IMG/VR virus record: IMGVR_UViG_3300021076_000097
Span: 1-33,007 of that record
Reading direction: 5' to 3' (one strand)
DNA from: a virus
Length of the DNA: 33,007 nt
Shown here: positions 18,019 to 25,385 of the stretch, in pieces
How positions within the stretch are numbered: position 1 is the stretch's first letter
Layout: each line of letters starts with the position of its first letter
Position numbers and translations under genes: made by a program
Notes under the pieces: model-generated
Told to the model about the DNA's origin: nothing
The model's input: only the letters and a program-made list of their open reading frames with translations
The model's database searches: none

Positions 18019-18576
18019 TTAACCGGCAATAAAATTCGAAGCGTATTGATTGCCCAGCAAACCAGCTTTTGTGCCAGCAAAGCTTGGAGGATTTAGCGTT
18101 ATAAACGAATTGACGCTAAGGGTAATGGTCGTGTTCGATACCGTGTAAACAAGCTTGTAAAAGCGAGGAAGTGCTTCGCCCATAGCTGCCAAGGTAGGCG
18201 GTACAGGAAAGTACAAAACAGAACCAGCGTACAGCATCGTACTGCCAGAAAGTGCAGCGGACGTGTAAATGGTAGTGTAAGTTCCTTGACCATACGAACC
18301 GCTATCAGGAGCTGCCTGCAAGGTGATTGTCATGGTTCCGGTTACTGTCGTGACGGTATTAATCGTTACGACAACATAAGGTTGCGCCATTCCATCGCCG
18401 ACACCGTAATCAACGCCGATTGCAGTATTGGTTGCAGGGAAGCCATTAATCATTGCGGGAGCAGTGCCTGAGCCAGCACCCGTAATATCAATGATGGTGG
18501 AGGTTGTGGTTGTATTAGCAATTGCTAGTACAGTGTTGACCGCCGTATTGAAAGAAAGTGAATTGTCGAGATACAT
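18019..18576 (-). CDS. Capsid cement/decoration protein, Bbp16-like
   Basis: The 185-residue protein is rich in Thr, Ala and Ser. The N-terminus YLDNSLSFNTAV, then TSTIIDITGAGSG, a YVVVTINTVTT-type strand, FPVPPTLAAMGEALPRFYKL and final GLLGNQYASNFIAG follow the pattern of Bbp16-type cement proteins, which trimerise on capsids of BPP-1-like phages and stabilise them. It sits 11 bases after the major capsid gene with AAGGAG before ATG, and is followed by the terminator, so scaffold, capsid and cement form the strongly expressed end of a transcript. Confidence 0.75.
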   Translation of the reverse strand: MYLDNSLSFNTAVNTVLAIANTTTTSTIIDITGAGSGTAPAMINGFPATNTAIGVDYGVGDGMAQPYVVVTINTVTTVTGTMTITLQAAPDSGSYGQGTYTTIYTSAALSGSTMLYAGSVLYFPVPPTLAAMGEALPRFYKLVYTVSNTTITLSVNSFITLNPPSFAGTKAGLLGNQYASNFIAG

Positions 18577-18587
18577 TATTTTGCTCC

Positions 18588-19652
18588 TTACGACAGTGTT
18601 GCTTCAGTGTTGGTCAAAGCATCGACCACACGGATGGGGATATCGCGGAAGGCCAATACAGGATCACCTGCAAAATCCTTACTCGACAACAAAACGTTTT
18701 TGTCGCGAATAGCTTGGATATCCAAGTTTTCACGAACAGTACGGTTGCAATACCAAGCTGGATTAATACCAGGTGCTGGTTCACGAGGACTATCACTTTC
18801 AGTAATGCCAGAAGCGCGACGAGTAAGGGTCGGCAACTTAACAACTGCACGCGACATCAAAGCAAACAAGTCAGGAGGTGTCGTTGAGAACAATCCGCCT
18901 GCGTTTGTAGTCGTATCAATGTTGCAGATACGAACCGTATAGCGCCAATCCTTAACAGCTAGGCCGCACTTCCAGCAGAAATAGCTGGTGTAACCTTCAA
19001 ACTGGTTGCCGTTGGTATCGTAAAGAGCGCGAACGTCACCCTTGTCTTCATACTGAAGACCAGCTGGCGAACCTTTGGGGAAAATACCAAACAAAGTTTC
19101 ATCGCCCCACCCACCAAGCCACAAAGAGGCGTTGGCTGATGCTGTACCGCCAGCATTAAGTACGTTTACGGCATTCTTCGCATTTGAAGACGTAATCGTA
19201 TTATACTGAGGTGCAAGACCCGTAAACTGTTGTGGGTTTGTGGCTTCGTTCGAGTAGAACAGAGCCGAAGCGATCTGCTGGCTAAGACCTTCGATGTGCG
19301 CCATATCTTGCGACAAGCGGAAAGCATCTACATCACCGTTCAAAGATGCTTCAGACTTATCTACCAAGCTGTAATCAACCAATTCGCCAATGGCAAACTG
19401 GAACTGAGCTTGGAGGGGTTTTGTGGACGCAACGCCTTGGTTGTTGCCACGCCATGTACCTTGCGGCAAACCAGCGCGAACCGAGATTTTGTGGCCAAGA
19501 GGAAGATTGCCTTCCTTCCAGATAATATCCTTCAGGACTTCGTTGCATTGAGAAAGCAATTCTGCAATGTCAGCAACTGCACCATCGGGATCGACGCTTC
19601 GTGCCCAATCAACGAGATTTGGTAGGACGTTATAGCTAAATGCACCAGCCAT
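18588..19652 (-). CDS. Major capsid protein
   Basis: The 354-residue protein begins FSYNVLPNLVDWARSVDPDG, then IAELLSQCNEVLKDIIWKEG, NLPLGHKISVRAGLPQGTWR and NNQGV. This is the N-terminal signature of a major capsid family common in podoviruses that use Bbp16-like cement. The remainder includes FRLSQDMAHIEGLSQQIA, ASLWLGGWGDETLFGIFPKG and FRDIPIRVVDALTNTEATL, consistent with the HK97-like A and P domains. Length is normal for the family. A strong AGAAGGAG ribosome site and an upstream hairpin fit high expression. It follows the scaffold gene after an 84-base gap. Confidence 0.92.
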   Translation of the reverse strand: MAGAFSYNVLPNLVDWARSVDPDGAVADIAELLSQCNEVLKDIIWKEGNLPLGHKISVRAGLPQGTWRGNNQGVASTKPLQAQFQFAIGELVDYSLVDKSEASLNGDVDAFRLSQDMAHIEGLSQQIASALFYSNEATNPQQFTGLAPQYNTITSSNAKNAVNVLNAGGTASANASLWLGGWGDETLFGIFPKGSPAGLQYEDKGDVRALYDTNGNQFEGYTSYFCWKCGLAVKDWRYTVRICNIDTTTNAGGLFSTTPPDLFALMSRAVVKLPTLTRRASGITESDSPREPAPGINPAWYCNRTVRENLDIQAIRDKNVLLSSKDFAGDPVLAFRDIPIRVVDALTNTEATLS

Positions 19653-19675
19653 ATTATTAGCTCCTTCTAAGGGAT

Positions 19676-19695
19676 GGGACGATTCACATCGTTCC
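19676..19695 (-). promoter_or_regulatory. GNRA-capped hairpin in the leader before the capsid gene
   Basis: On the minus strand, GGAACGAT-GTGA-ATCGTCCC (19695-19676) pairs at seven of eight positions (one A-C mismatch) with a GUGA tetraloop. It lies about ten bases before the AAGGAG site of the major capsid gene, inside the 84-base gap after the scaffold gene. No U-run follows, so it is not a terminator. It may mark an RNA-processing point or stabilise the capsid transcript. Confidence 0.4.
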
Positions 19696-19736
19696 AGTTA
19701 TGCCTTGCTAAAGGGCGATAATTACTTCGAGAAGTG

Positions 19737-20585
19737 TTAGCTTTTCTTCCCGTAAAATCTTTGTTTGCGCGAAACTTGTTGAGCGGGTGGAGTTCCGGCA
19801 GGGACAGCCGTAGGCTCAGAAAGATTCGCGGTAGCTTTAGCAAAAGCGCGAATAACAGCTGGATGATTGCCAATGCCCGTTGTTTGCATAAGCGTTCTAA
19901 GTTCCTTTTGCTGTTCCTCACTTCCGCCATGACGACGAATAAATTCACGTGCCGCAGCAGCAGTCTCGTCTTTACGATTTCCGCCAATTTCAGGATCTTT
20001 AACAAAAGAATCGTACCAATTTTGAGTTTGGTTTTTCCAAGATTCTTTGTAAGCTTCTGCAATTTTTTCGGCAACCGCTTGTACGTTTTCAATATAACGA
20101 TCAATGATTTTCTGTCCAAACTTTTGAACTAAAGCATGGTCTGCTTTAGACTCAAGTTCAAATTCAGCAAACATTTTGTTAACTTCTCCCAATTGGGTTT
20201 GGTCAACAGTCATATTTTCAGGAAACTTCCACGGCTCATAGGATGGCAACGGAGCTGGTTCATCAGACTGGTCGCCCTTTTCCTCTTTGTTTGCTTCAGT
20301 CGCTTTTTCAGCGCCATCAGCAGAATCTTGTTTAGTGTCTACTTTAATGTCCGACTTAACCTCAGATTTTAAATCTTTTGGTTCAGTTTTAATTTCTGTC
20401 GAAACATCAGATTTATTATCAGATTTAATTTCTGTAGATACTTCGGTTTTTACATCAGCTGATGTCGTATCTACAACGTCACTACCCAATACGGTATCCA
20501 TAGATGCCGATGCGCTCTCTGTTGATAAAACAGGAGCAGATTGTACTGGCTCTGATGCCGTAACATTAACCACTTCTTCAGTCAT
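19737..20585 (-). CDS. Capsid scaffold protein
   Basis: The 282-residue protein has two parts. Residues 1-115 are acidic and repetitive, with imperfect repeats around VSTEIKSDNKSD, VSTEIKTEPKD and LKSEVKSDIKVD. Residues 120-265 are helical and conserved-looking: WKFPENMTVDQTQLGEVNKM, AYKESWKNQTQNWYDSFVKD, then TAAAAREFIRRHGG and TTGIGNHPAVIRAFAKAT. This arrangement and position directly before the major capsid gene are typical of podovirus scaffold or capsid-assembly proteins. The basic end (RKQRFYGKKS) would bind the capsid shell. The ATG has no Shine-Dalgarno match, only an AT-rich leader, which is odd for a highly made protein. Confidence 0.85.
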   Translation of the reverse strand: MTEEVVNVTASEPVQSAPVLSTESASASMDTVLGSDVVDTTSADVKTEVSTEIKSDNKSDVSTEIKTEPKDLKSEVKSDIKVDTKQDSADGAEKATEANKEEKGDQSDEPAPLPSYEPWKFPENMTVDQTQLGEVNKMFAEFELESKADHALVQKFGQKIIDRYIENVQAVAEKIAEAYKESWKNQTQNWYDSFVKDPEIGGNRKDETAAAAREFIRRHGGSEEQQKELRTLMQTTGIGNHPAVIRAFAKATANLSEPTAVPAGTPPAQQVSRKQRFYGKKS

Positions 20586-20644
20586 GGTTAAATATTATAT
20601 AGAAAATTTATGCCAATTAATATCCTACGGAAGCATGACGTACG
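20586..20644 (-). promoter_or_regulatory. AT-rich leader of the scaffold gene with a TATAAT box and direct repeats
   Basis: The short gap between the LuxR-type gene and the scaffold gene holds TATAAT on the minus strand about ten bases before the scaffold ATG, but no good -35 box and no Shine-Dalgarno site. GTTAAATAT occurs twice on the plus strand (20587-20595 and 20644-20652), 57 bases apart, flanking the gap. These could be regulator sites or part of an alternative promoter; evidence is weak. Confidence 0.28.
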
Positions 20645-20845
20645 TTAAATATGCAATGAGCCATTGGAAACTAAAATTGCAACAGCGTGCGGAATATTAT
20701 GAGCTTCAATTTTATTCCTTACAGACAGAACGTGAGTCTTTATTGTTGTTATTTCCAATTTAAGATTTTGTGCAGCTTCTTGGCATGTTAATCCATTTGC
20801 CAAAAGCATCATAACTTGCTGTTCTCTAGGACTCAGTTTCTTCAT
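20645..20845 (-). CDS. Stand-alone LuxR-type helix-turn-helix DNA-binding protein
   Basis: The 66-residue protein is almost exactly one GerE/LuxR DNA-binding domain: LSPREQQVMMLLANGLTCQE, AAQNLKLEITTIKTHVLSVR, then NKIEAHNIPHAVAILV. The pattern of four helices, with recognition helix around TTIKTHVLSVRNKI, is intact. There is no sensor or receiver domain, so activity would depend on abundance. Its start lies inside the end of the Bbp19-like gene (20-base overlap) and its stop is 59 bases before the scaffold ATG. An activator or repressor of the head genes or of host promoters is plausible; the target is unknown. Confidence 0.85.
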   Translation of the reverse strand: MKKLSPREQQVMMLLANGLTCQEAAQNLKLEITTIKTHVLSVRNKIEAHNIPHAVAILVSNGSLHI

Positions 20846-21170
20846 TTTTTCCTGCTTCTTTACGCATTTTTATACAAAGTTCAGGGGCAGCTTCTTCAAT
20901 TTCCATCCAAATCATTTTACCAAGGTTAGCCATTCCGATATTGCAATAAGTTTCGTGAGAATCCCCACGGACAATAGGATTTCCAAACATAAAGCTGGCT
21001 TCAAGTATATGGTATATCCATGCGCGTCCTTCTTTAACGGACATAATCCCACGTATAACTTCGTCGCGCTGTATTTTTGCGCGAGCGGCCTTTTTGCGTG
21101 CTTTATTAACTTGTTCTTTGTCGTCAGCATTATACTGATCTTCTTCTTCAATCATTATAATTTTGCCCAT
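20826..21170 (-). CDS. Bbp19-like phage protein
   Basis: The 114-residue protein has a charged N-terminal helix (NKARKKAARAKIQRDEVIRG) and the core EGRAWIYHILEASFMFGN, HETYCNIGMANLGKMIWMEI, then EEAAPELCIKM. This corresponds to the pattern of the Bbp19 family (GRAFLWRLLE, then a Gly-x-R/N position and APELY). Members lie between portal and scaffold in many podoviruses; the function is not established. It overlaps the upstream gene by 16 bases and the LuxR-type gene by 20. Confidence 0.7.
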   Translation of the reverse strand: MGKIIMIEEEDQYNADDKEQVNKARKKAARAKIQRDEVIRGIMSVKEGRAWIYHILEASFMFGNPIVRGDSHETYCNIGMANLGKMIWMEIEEAAPELCIKMRKEAGKNEETES

Positions 21171-21424
21171 CTAACATTGATGTCATGAAATAATGCGGTC
21201 ACAGCCGATACAATTTGTGACCACGTAGAAGACCCATGGCATATTTGAGTAAACACATGCCCGTTGCTCTCAATATAAGCCACGCACATTCCGGTTAATT
21301 CACCACGCTCTGCTTTTTGATTAAGGTCCTCCAATAAACAAATAATGGAGGTAGGCGTATCACCTGTGGGTAAATGTGATTCCGTTAACGCAATAATTTC
21401 AGCTGATTTGCGTTCTTTGGGCAT
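21155..21424 (-). CDS. Small phage protein (hypothetical)
   Basis: The 89-residue soluble protein starts with MPKERKSAEIIALTESH. A beta-strand pair is suggested by ELTGMCVAYIESNGHVFTQI and a C-terminal helix by WSQIVSAVTALFHDI. Phages often carry small proteins with this shape (strand pair about a glycine, then helix) in the pre-capsid region, but I know no function. ATG shares one base with the upstream TAA (TAATG). Confidence 0.5.
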   Translation of the reverse strand: MPKERKSAEIIALTESHLPTGDTPTSIICLLEDLNQKAERGELTGMCVAYIESNGHVFTQICHGSSTWSQIVSAVTALFHDINVRWAKL

Positions 21425-21738
21425 TAGTTGATAATAAGCTTTTGCGGACGGCTTTCATCAAGAGCAGCAACGGATTTCTTTTGTTTGCCATCTATCATTT
21501 GCAAAACATCAAAACGAGACATTGGTTTTGATTTCCATAAACTAACACCATGATTATGGATTTCGTCCAAAAGTTCACTAACATCGGCCCAAATTGGGTG
21601 ATTTTGCAAACGAGACATTTGCATAGCCGCAGATGATGCTTGCCTTAAACCTTCAACAAAAAACTCAAATGTTTCTCTTTCAGTAATGGGTGTAAGAGAT
21701 TTATCTTTTGCATCTGTTGCATTAATGCCTATTGACAT
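21424..21738 (-). CDS. Post-portal protein, second member of a tandem paralogue pair
   Basis: The protein has 104 residues. Its N-terminal half shares a pattern with the preceding gene: FFVEGLRQASSAAMQMSRLQ here against RFIDGLTKSSGAAAQMVHSH there, then a Pro and a charged helix (SELLDEIHNHG against EKLIAVRDKAI). The C-terminal 40 residues (from SLWKSKPMSRFDVLQMIDGK) are extra. The two coding regions overlap by 17 bases. A helical structural or assembly role is possible; no family is recognised. Confidence 0.5.
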   Translation of the reverse strand: MSIGINATDAKDKSLTPITERETFEFFVEGLRQASSAAMQMSRLQNHPIWADVSELLDEIHNHGVSLWKSKPMSRFDVLQMIDGKQKKSVAALDESRPQKLIIN

Positions 21739-21928
21739 TTTCCACCTTTATGCCGCTTCCTTTAATGGCCATATTAATTGCTTTATCTCGAACCGCTATA
21801 AGCTTTTCTTTAATTGGCAAAAATCGTGGATCTTGATGCGAATGAACCATTTGCGCCGCAGCACCACTAGATTTTGTCAATCCGTCAATAAAACGTTTTA
21901 GAATTTCAGTTTGTTTTTCTTCGGTCAT
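21722..21928 (-). CDS. Post-portal protein, first member of a tandem paralogue pair
   Basis: The 68-residue protein begins MTEEKQTEILKRFIDGL. Its ATG overlaps the portal TGA in an ATGA junction, so translation is probably coupled to the portal gene. It resembles the N-terminal half of the next protein, including GL-x2-[SA]S-[GS]AA-x-QM and a following Asp/Asn-Pro, which suggests duplication. The function is unknown. Confidence 0.5.
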   Translation of the reverse strand: MTEEKQTEILKRFIDGLTKSSGAAAQMVHSHQDPRFLPIKEKLIAVRDKAINMAIKGSGIKVENVNRH

Positions 21929-23805
21929 TGGCCACCTCCGCCCGTGCCCAAAATTTGATTAAGAGCGGTTTGACCGCCGCCTATCTGAGTTGATGCAAGA
22001 GTTTGCCCAGCTTGTGCGGCTATATTTGCTGTTTGCGCAACATGCTGCATCGCTTGCATTTTAGCCGTTGCCTGAGCAGCCTTAGCTTGCATATCGTTAA
22101 TCTGTTTATATTGATCTGGCGAACGAATGATGCGCTGCTGGTTGCCAAGCAAATCGTTCATGACACGAACATATTGTTCAGCATCAAGAATGTTTTTGAT
22201 TTCAGGATATATAGGAGCCATATTACCAATTAAAGCAGCCAAACGTTCCAATCCGCCTGTAGCAGCAGCTTTTTGAGACAACGCCAACATAGAAACAAAA
22301 TTAACGCCCAGAGGCACGCCCCTTAACGAAGGGGGCGGTGGATCTATAAAACCTTTGCGTTGCAAAATTCCGTAAATACGTTTTAGTTTTAACTTTAAAA
22401 CTCCAAGCATATTTTCAATAACAGGACCAAGTACAGTTAATTTTTCCTGAACTTTTTGCGCCACTTCGTATGCCGTCATACGATCAGAACCAGCGCCTTG
22501 CTCCAACATCAAAAACAAATCATTAAAAAAAGCTACCTTGATGCGCTGCTCAATTGCAGCAATGTTCGCCGACATTGCCGCCACATCAGGATTAACTTGA
22601 TATATGGAACGCATACCCGTTCCAGCATCAAGTTTAGGCACGTATGTAACATGGCCGGGCAATGCCGACGATGGTTGGTTCTTCATTGACATATCGGCCA
22701 ACAAAGGTGGACGAACCTGCTTTTCAATGGCTTCCGCTAATCTGCGTGTCATAACTTGAAGCTGAATAACATCAGGAAGGGCGTCCATTCCAGGACTACG
22801 GCCATAGGCGTCGTTCGATTGTGTTGACCAACGAGCAACCGTAAACGGCTGGTCATGAAACCCACGAATTGATAAAGGCTCTTTGCTGCCAGAAGCCCAC
22901 ACCCAGTAAACTTCTCTCCACGCAAAATCGCCAGGCACTTTACCAATTTTTCCTTTTCCAACAGCAAAATTTGGTTCAATAGAATGTGATATAATGCGTT
23001 CTTGATCTAACGCGGAACCCTTTTGTGACCACATAGCTTTAATATCATCAGGTGGTGTTTGTGAGCCAAAAAAGTCTATAGTTTGCAGAATGGTTTGTAA
23101 GAATTGACGATTAAACGTATCCACTCTATTTGAGCCATCATTCCCTAAATAATATTCGCCAATACAAGGATTATAACAACGAATAATGTCTCTTTGATCT
23201 TCATAAATGAGACATGGAGCTGTCCCAAAAACAACCACATCTTCTTTTTCTTGGGCTTCAGATTCATAAAAATTAGAAGCAGCCAATATTTTATAAAAAC
23301 GATCTTCAGTTTCATCCATCCATTGGCGGCCAGCGGTATCAAGATCTTTATGGGCAATCGCCGAAACCATTTTAAACCATGGCCGCGATGGAGACACCAA
23401 GCCAGATACAAGGCCGCCCGAACAAATACGCGCGGCATAAGTAGCTGTAGGATCAACAATTGATTTATTGATTTCACGGCCACGAAGCATATTATTGGGG
23501 GTTGGCATACCACCAGAAGATTGAGTGAGCCAAATAGAACGACGAGGCAGTTCAAACTCAGCTAAATCAGACCAGTTTTGCATCCACCATGAATAACGCC
23601 ATGCGCGTAATCCGTTTAATCGTTCTGTTAAATGCTTTTCAAGTTCTTGCCAATCTTTACCTACCGGTTTTTTGTTCATAGGCGGATCGTTTGGCTGCAA
23701 ACTTAATACAGTTGGGCTTTCTTGATCGTAAAAAGCACCCACAGAATTTTTCGGCATTGCCACAGGGTTTTGTTTGGTTATTTTATTTAATAATGCCTTA
23801 CCCAC
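21925..23805 (-). CDS. Portal protein (podovirus head-to-tail connector)
   Basis: The 626-residue protein matches the T7-like head-to-tail connector family: WQELEKHLTERLNGLRAWRY, NWSDLAEFELPRRSIWL, DPTATYAARICSGGLVSGLV, SPSRPWFKM, then YGRSPGMDALPDVIQLQVMT and the stem-to-wing region AYEVAQKVQEKLTVLGPVIE. The C-terminal barrel is Ala/Gln-rich. Twelve copies form the DNA channel at the packaging vertex and bind terminase and tube A. The start is GTG at 23805 with AGAGG about nine bases upstream; it overlaps the previous gene by eight bases. Confidence 0.93.
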   Translation of the reverse strand: MGKALLNKITKQNPVAMPKNSVGAFYDQESPTVLSLQPNDPPMNKKPVGKDWQELEKHLTERLNGLRAWRYSWWMQNWSDLAEFELPRRSIWLTQSSGGMPTPNNMLRGREINKSIVDPTATYAARICSGGLVSGLVSPSRPWFKMVSAIAHKDLDTAGRQWMDETEDRFYKILAASNFYESEAQEKEDVVVFGTAPCLIYEDQRDIIRCYNPCIGEYYLGNDGSNRVDTFNRQFLQTILQTIDFFGSQTPPDDIKAMWSQKGSALDQERIISHSIEPNFAVGKGKIGKVPGDFAWREVYWVWASGSKEPLSIRGFHDQPFTVARWSTQSNDAYGRSPGMDALPDVIQLQVMTRRLAEAIEKQVRPPLLADMSMKNQPSSALPGHVTYVPKLDAGTGMRSIYQVNPDVAAMSANIAAIEQRIKVAFFNDLFLMLEQGAGSDRMTAYEVAQKVQEKLTVLGPVIENMLGVLKLKLKRIYGILQRKGFIDPPPPSLRGVPLGVNFVSMLALSQKAAATGGLERLAALIGNMAPIYPEIKNILDAEQYVRVMNDLLGNQQRIIRSPDQYKQINDMQAKAAQATAKMQAMQHVAQTANIAAQAGQTLASTQIGGGQTALNQILGTGGGGQ

Positions 23806-23989
23806 GATGATCGCCTCTATTAATTGAACCGCTTGTGGTATGAATAAGGTTATGTTTTGCTAAATTTAGTTTACCCGCAATCTTTTGATCTTTATTGGTA
23901 TTAAGTTTAACAATGTGTTTACGATTGGCCCGTACCGTTGTTCCATCGGCTTTAATAGAAGGTCGAGACACAGGGGTGGGATCAACCAT
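23798..23989 (-). CDS. Small basic pre-portal protein (hypothetical)
   Basis: This 63-residue protein is rich in Lys, Asn, His and Arg without hydrophobic segments (for example RANRKHIVKLNTNKDQKIAG). Its ATG overlaps the upstream TAA by one base and its stop lies inside the portal start. No family is recognised. Such basic peptides may touch DNA or terminase; nothing in the sequence decides this. Confidence 0.45.
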   Translation of the reverse strand: MVDPTPVSRPSIKADGTTVRANRKHIVKLNTNKDQKIAGKLNLAKHNLIHTTSGSINRGDHRG

Positions 23990-24186
23990 TAGCCGCCCCT
24001 TCCTACAACACGTTGATTAAGATATTCATCAATAATGTCTTTAGCACGATCTCGGTCAAATTTTAAATAACTGCCATTGTCATCAAATTCTATGGATACG
24101 CATTCAGCAAGGGCGTCAAGCATTAATGTTTCCAGCCCACCCGTAAATATATTCTGACTACGATTGTCACGATAAGCTGTCGTCAT
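23989..24186 (-). CDS. Small pre-portal protein (hypothetical)
   Basis: I begin at ATG 24186 (65 residues, MTTAYRDNRSQNIFTGG) because GGAG lies seven bases upstream. An in-frame TTG at 24198 would use that site as coding sequence. The centre reads GLETLMLDALAECVSIEFDD followed by a short helix and a basic Arg/Gly end. The function is unknown. It overlaps the previous gene by 20 bases. Confidence 0.5.
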   Translation of the reverse strand: MTTAYRDNRSQNIFTGGLETLMLDALAECVSIEFDDNGSYLKFDRDRAKDIIDEYLNQRVVGRGG

Positions 24187-24424
24187 TTTTTGCTCCAAAT
24201 AAAAGTCTTATGGCCATTTTAACTTTGTCTTTAAAAACATATTCTTTAGGATTGAGTAACTTTTTTCTGACAACCCAAAGGTGGTTCTGGATGGAAACTG
24301 AGACTTGGGCCTGGCTAAATCCCATGGCCTTTGCCTGTTGGTCAAAATTTTCAAACCATTGTTCTTTAAATGTGACCCCCAGGCTTTCGGCATATTGTCG
24401 AGATCCTTCGTAATTATAATTCAT
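24167..24424 (-). CDS. Small aromatic-rich pre-portal protein (hypothetical)
   Basis: The protein has 85 residues, rich in Phe, Tyr, Trp and Lys: YEGSRQYAESLGVTFKEQWF, then FSQAQVSVSIQNHLWVVRKK and KDKVKMAIRLLFGAKN. Mixed alpha/beta is likely; there is no signal peptide. The ATG is part of a TAATG junction with the low-complexity gene upstream. I do not recognise it. Confidence 0.45.
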   Translation of the reverse strand: MNYNYEGSRQYAESLGVTFKEQWFENFDQQAKAMGFSQAQVSVSIQNHLWVVRKKLLNPKEYVFKDKVKMAIRLLFGAKNDDSLS

Positions 24425-24720
24425 TATTGTCCCAAAAGATTTGTCTGAGCCGTGCTTTGTGGAACCGTAAGTCCCTGTTCCCCCAGAGGCCCTGCTGTTC
24501 CACTGGCAGCAGCCGCCCCACCCGCCGAAGCAGCCGACCGACTGCGAGCCGTTGCGGTAGCCTCGGATGATTGATTAATTGTTTGAGCTGCAATAGGAGG
24601 GGAAGCAGCCGGAGGCGGCACAGGAATAGCAGCAGCCGCTGGAGCAGACGGAGCGCCTCCGCCGAAACCATCACGATTAGATTTTGCGCGGAATCGCGCA
24701 TATTTAGAAAATAACTTCAT
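24424..24720 (-). CDS. Ala/Pro-rich linker-like phage protein
   Basis: The 98-residue protein has a short basic start (MKLFSKYARFRAKSNRD), a long Ala/Pro/Ser/Gly section and the C-terminal GLTVPQSTAQTNLLGQ. Small proteins of this design, with Pro/Ala-rich middles and a conserved end near LLGQ, are frequent just before podovirus portal genes; their role is unknown. It is joined to the genes on both sides by ATGA and TAATG overlaps. The repetitive GC-rich DNA creates long frames on other phases, which I regard as shadows. Confidence 0.6.
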   Translation of the reverse strand: MKLFSKYARFRAKSNRDGFGGGAPSAPAAAAIPVPPPAASPPIAAQTINQSSEATATARSRSAASAGGAAAASGTAGPLGEQGLTVPQSTAQTNLLGQ

Positions 24721-25160
24721 TTTAACTCCTTGTTTAACAAAACGTGACCTCGGCGATACCCGTAGTTATTCATATAAACTTCCCATGTAGGCGGGCATTC
24801 AATTTGAGACAAAGAGCAACCAATACTCTTTCCCCAATCTTCAATTTGTCGAACAAACCCCACCCAATCCTTAATTTTTTCCATGAAAGCCTGCCAACCT
24901 TCAACACCAACCCCCATCAAACACATAATTCTTAAAGTCTTTGTCTGTGGATAATCAAGTACTTGTGTTAATACAAACCCATCTAACGTGTTATCATTAA
25001 AAGCTAACCATATTTGCATCGTGTTGGCTTTAATCTCGTTTATTAGATCTTCAGGTTTATATCGTCCCAAGCTATAATTACATGCAATTTCTAGTTTTGG
25101 CATTATGTCGTTTAAGACATCATGCAAATCCTCATACAGCGTTGGCACAAGCCGGTTCAT
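24717..25160 (-). CDS. GNAT-like phage protein near the portal
   Basis: The 147-residue protein reads RLVPTLYEDLHDVLNDIMPK, SLGRYKPEDLINEIKANTMQ, IWLAFNDNTLDGFVLTQVLD, then KTLRIMCLMGVGVEGWQAFM and a tail with YMNNYGYRRGHVLLNKEL. The order beta-alpha-alpha-beta and the final strand after a Gly-Tyr turn fit the acetyltransferase fold that recurs before portal genes of podoviruses. The acetyl-CoA loop (Q/RxxGxG/A) is poorly kept, with LMGVGVEGW in its place, so it may not be catalytic. ATGA overlaps link it on both sides. Confidence 0.6.
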   Translation of the reverse strand: MNRLVPTLYEDLHDVLNDIMPKLEIACNYSLGRYKPEDLINEIKANTMQIWLAFNDNTLDGFVLTQVLDYPQTKTLRIMCLMGVGVEGWQAFMEKIKDWVGFVRQIEDWGKSIGCSLSQIECPPTWEVYMNNYGYRRGHVLLNKELK

Positions 25161-25339
25161 TTCTCCTTCTTATAAAATTTTGATTTACGGGATTGGAATT
25201 TGGACTGCTTTTTGTCTGCATCAGTAAAATCTCTACCAACAGACTGCGGAATACCGGCGTATCCACCTTTTGTATGGGCGGCGATTTGCATTATCTTATG
25301 TTGTGCTTTTGACTGACTTGGCACGCCTTTTGAACCCAA
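25157..25339 (-). CDS. Small basic SKAQ-type phage protein
   Basis: The 60-residue protein has SQSKAQHKIMQIAAHTKGG then AGIPQSVGRDFTDADK, a pattern I recognise from short proteins near phage portal and head genes (SKAQ, then IPxxVGxxFxxADK). Function is unknown. The listed start is TTG 25339. GTG at 25324 would give MPSQSKAQ, closer to relatives; neither start has a clear ribosome site. The leader contains alternative hairpins. Confidence 0.6.
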   Translation of the reverse strand: MGSKGVPSQSKAQHKIMQIAAHTKGGYAGIPQSVGRDFTDADKKQSKFQSRKSKFYKKEK

Positions 25340-25384
25340 AAAACGGTAATTTGGGTGTTATCTTAACACTAAATTTATGTTAAG
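25335..25384. promoter_or_regulatory. Cluster of overlapping hairpins between two small genes
   Basis: The 46-base gap and the adjacent codon hold three perfect inverted repeats: CCCAAA/TTTGGG (25335-25340 and 25350-25355), GTGTTA-TCT-TAACAC (25355-25369) and CTTAACA/TGTTAAG (25362-25368 and 25378-25384). The last two share the same left or middle arm, so they cannot form together. On the minus-strand RNA this would be a switchable leader before the SKAQ-type gene, or a weak terminator after the gene at 25386. There is no convincing U-run. Confidence 0.45.
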
Positions 25385-25385
25385 T

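Noticed and set aside
19667-20119. A 150-codon minus-strand frame overlapping the scaffold gene
   Set aside because: It overlaps the conserved helical half of the scaffold in another frame, has odd Lys/Leu composition and no ribosome site.
24414-24701. A 95-codon Leu/Arg-rich minus-strand frame over the Ala/Pro-rich pre-portal gene
   Set aside because: Leu/Arg richness is the frame-shifted reading of Ala/Pro codons; the neighbouring frame has proper junctions on both sides.
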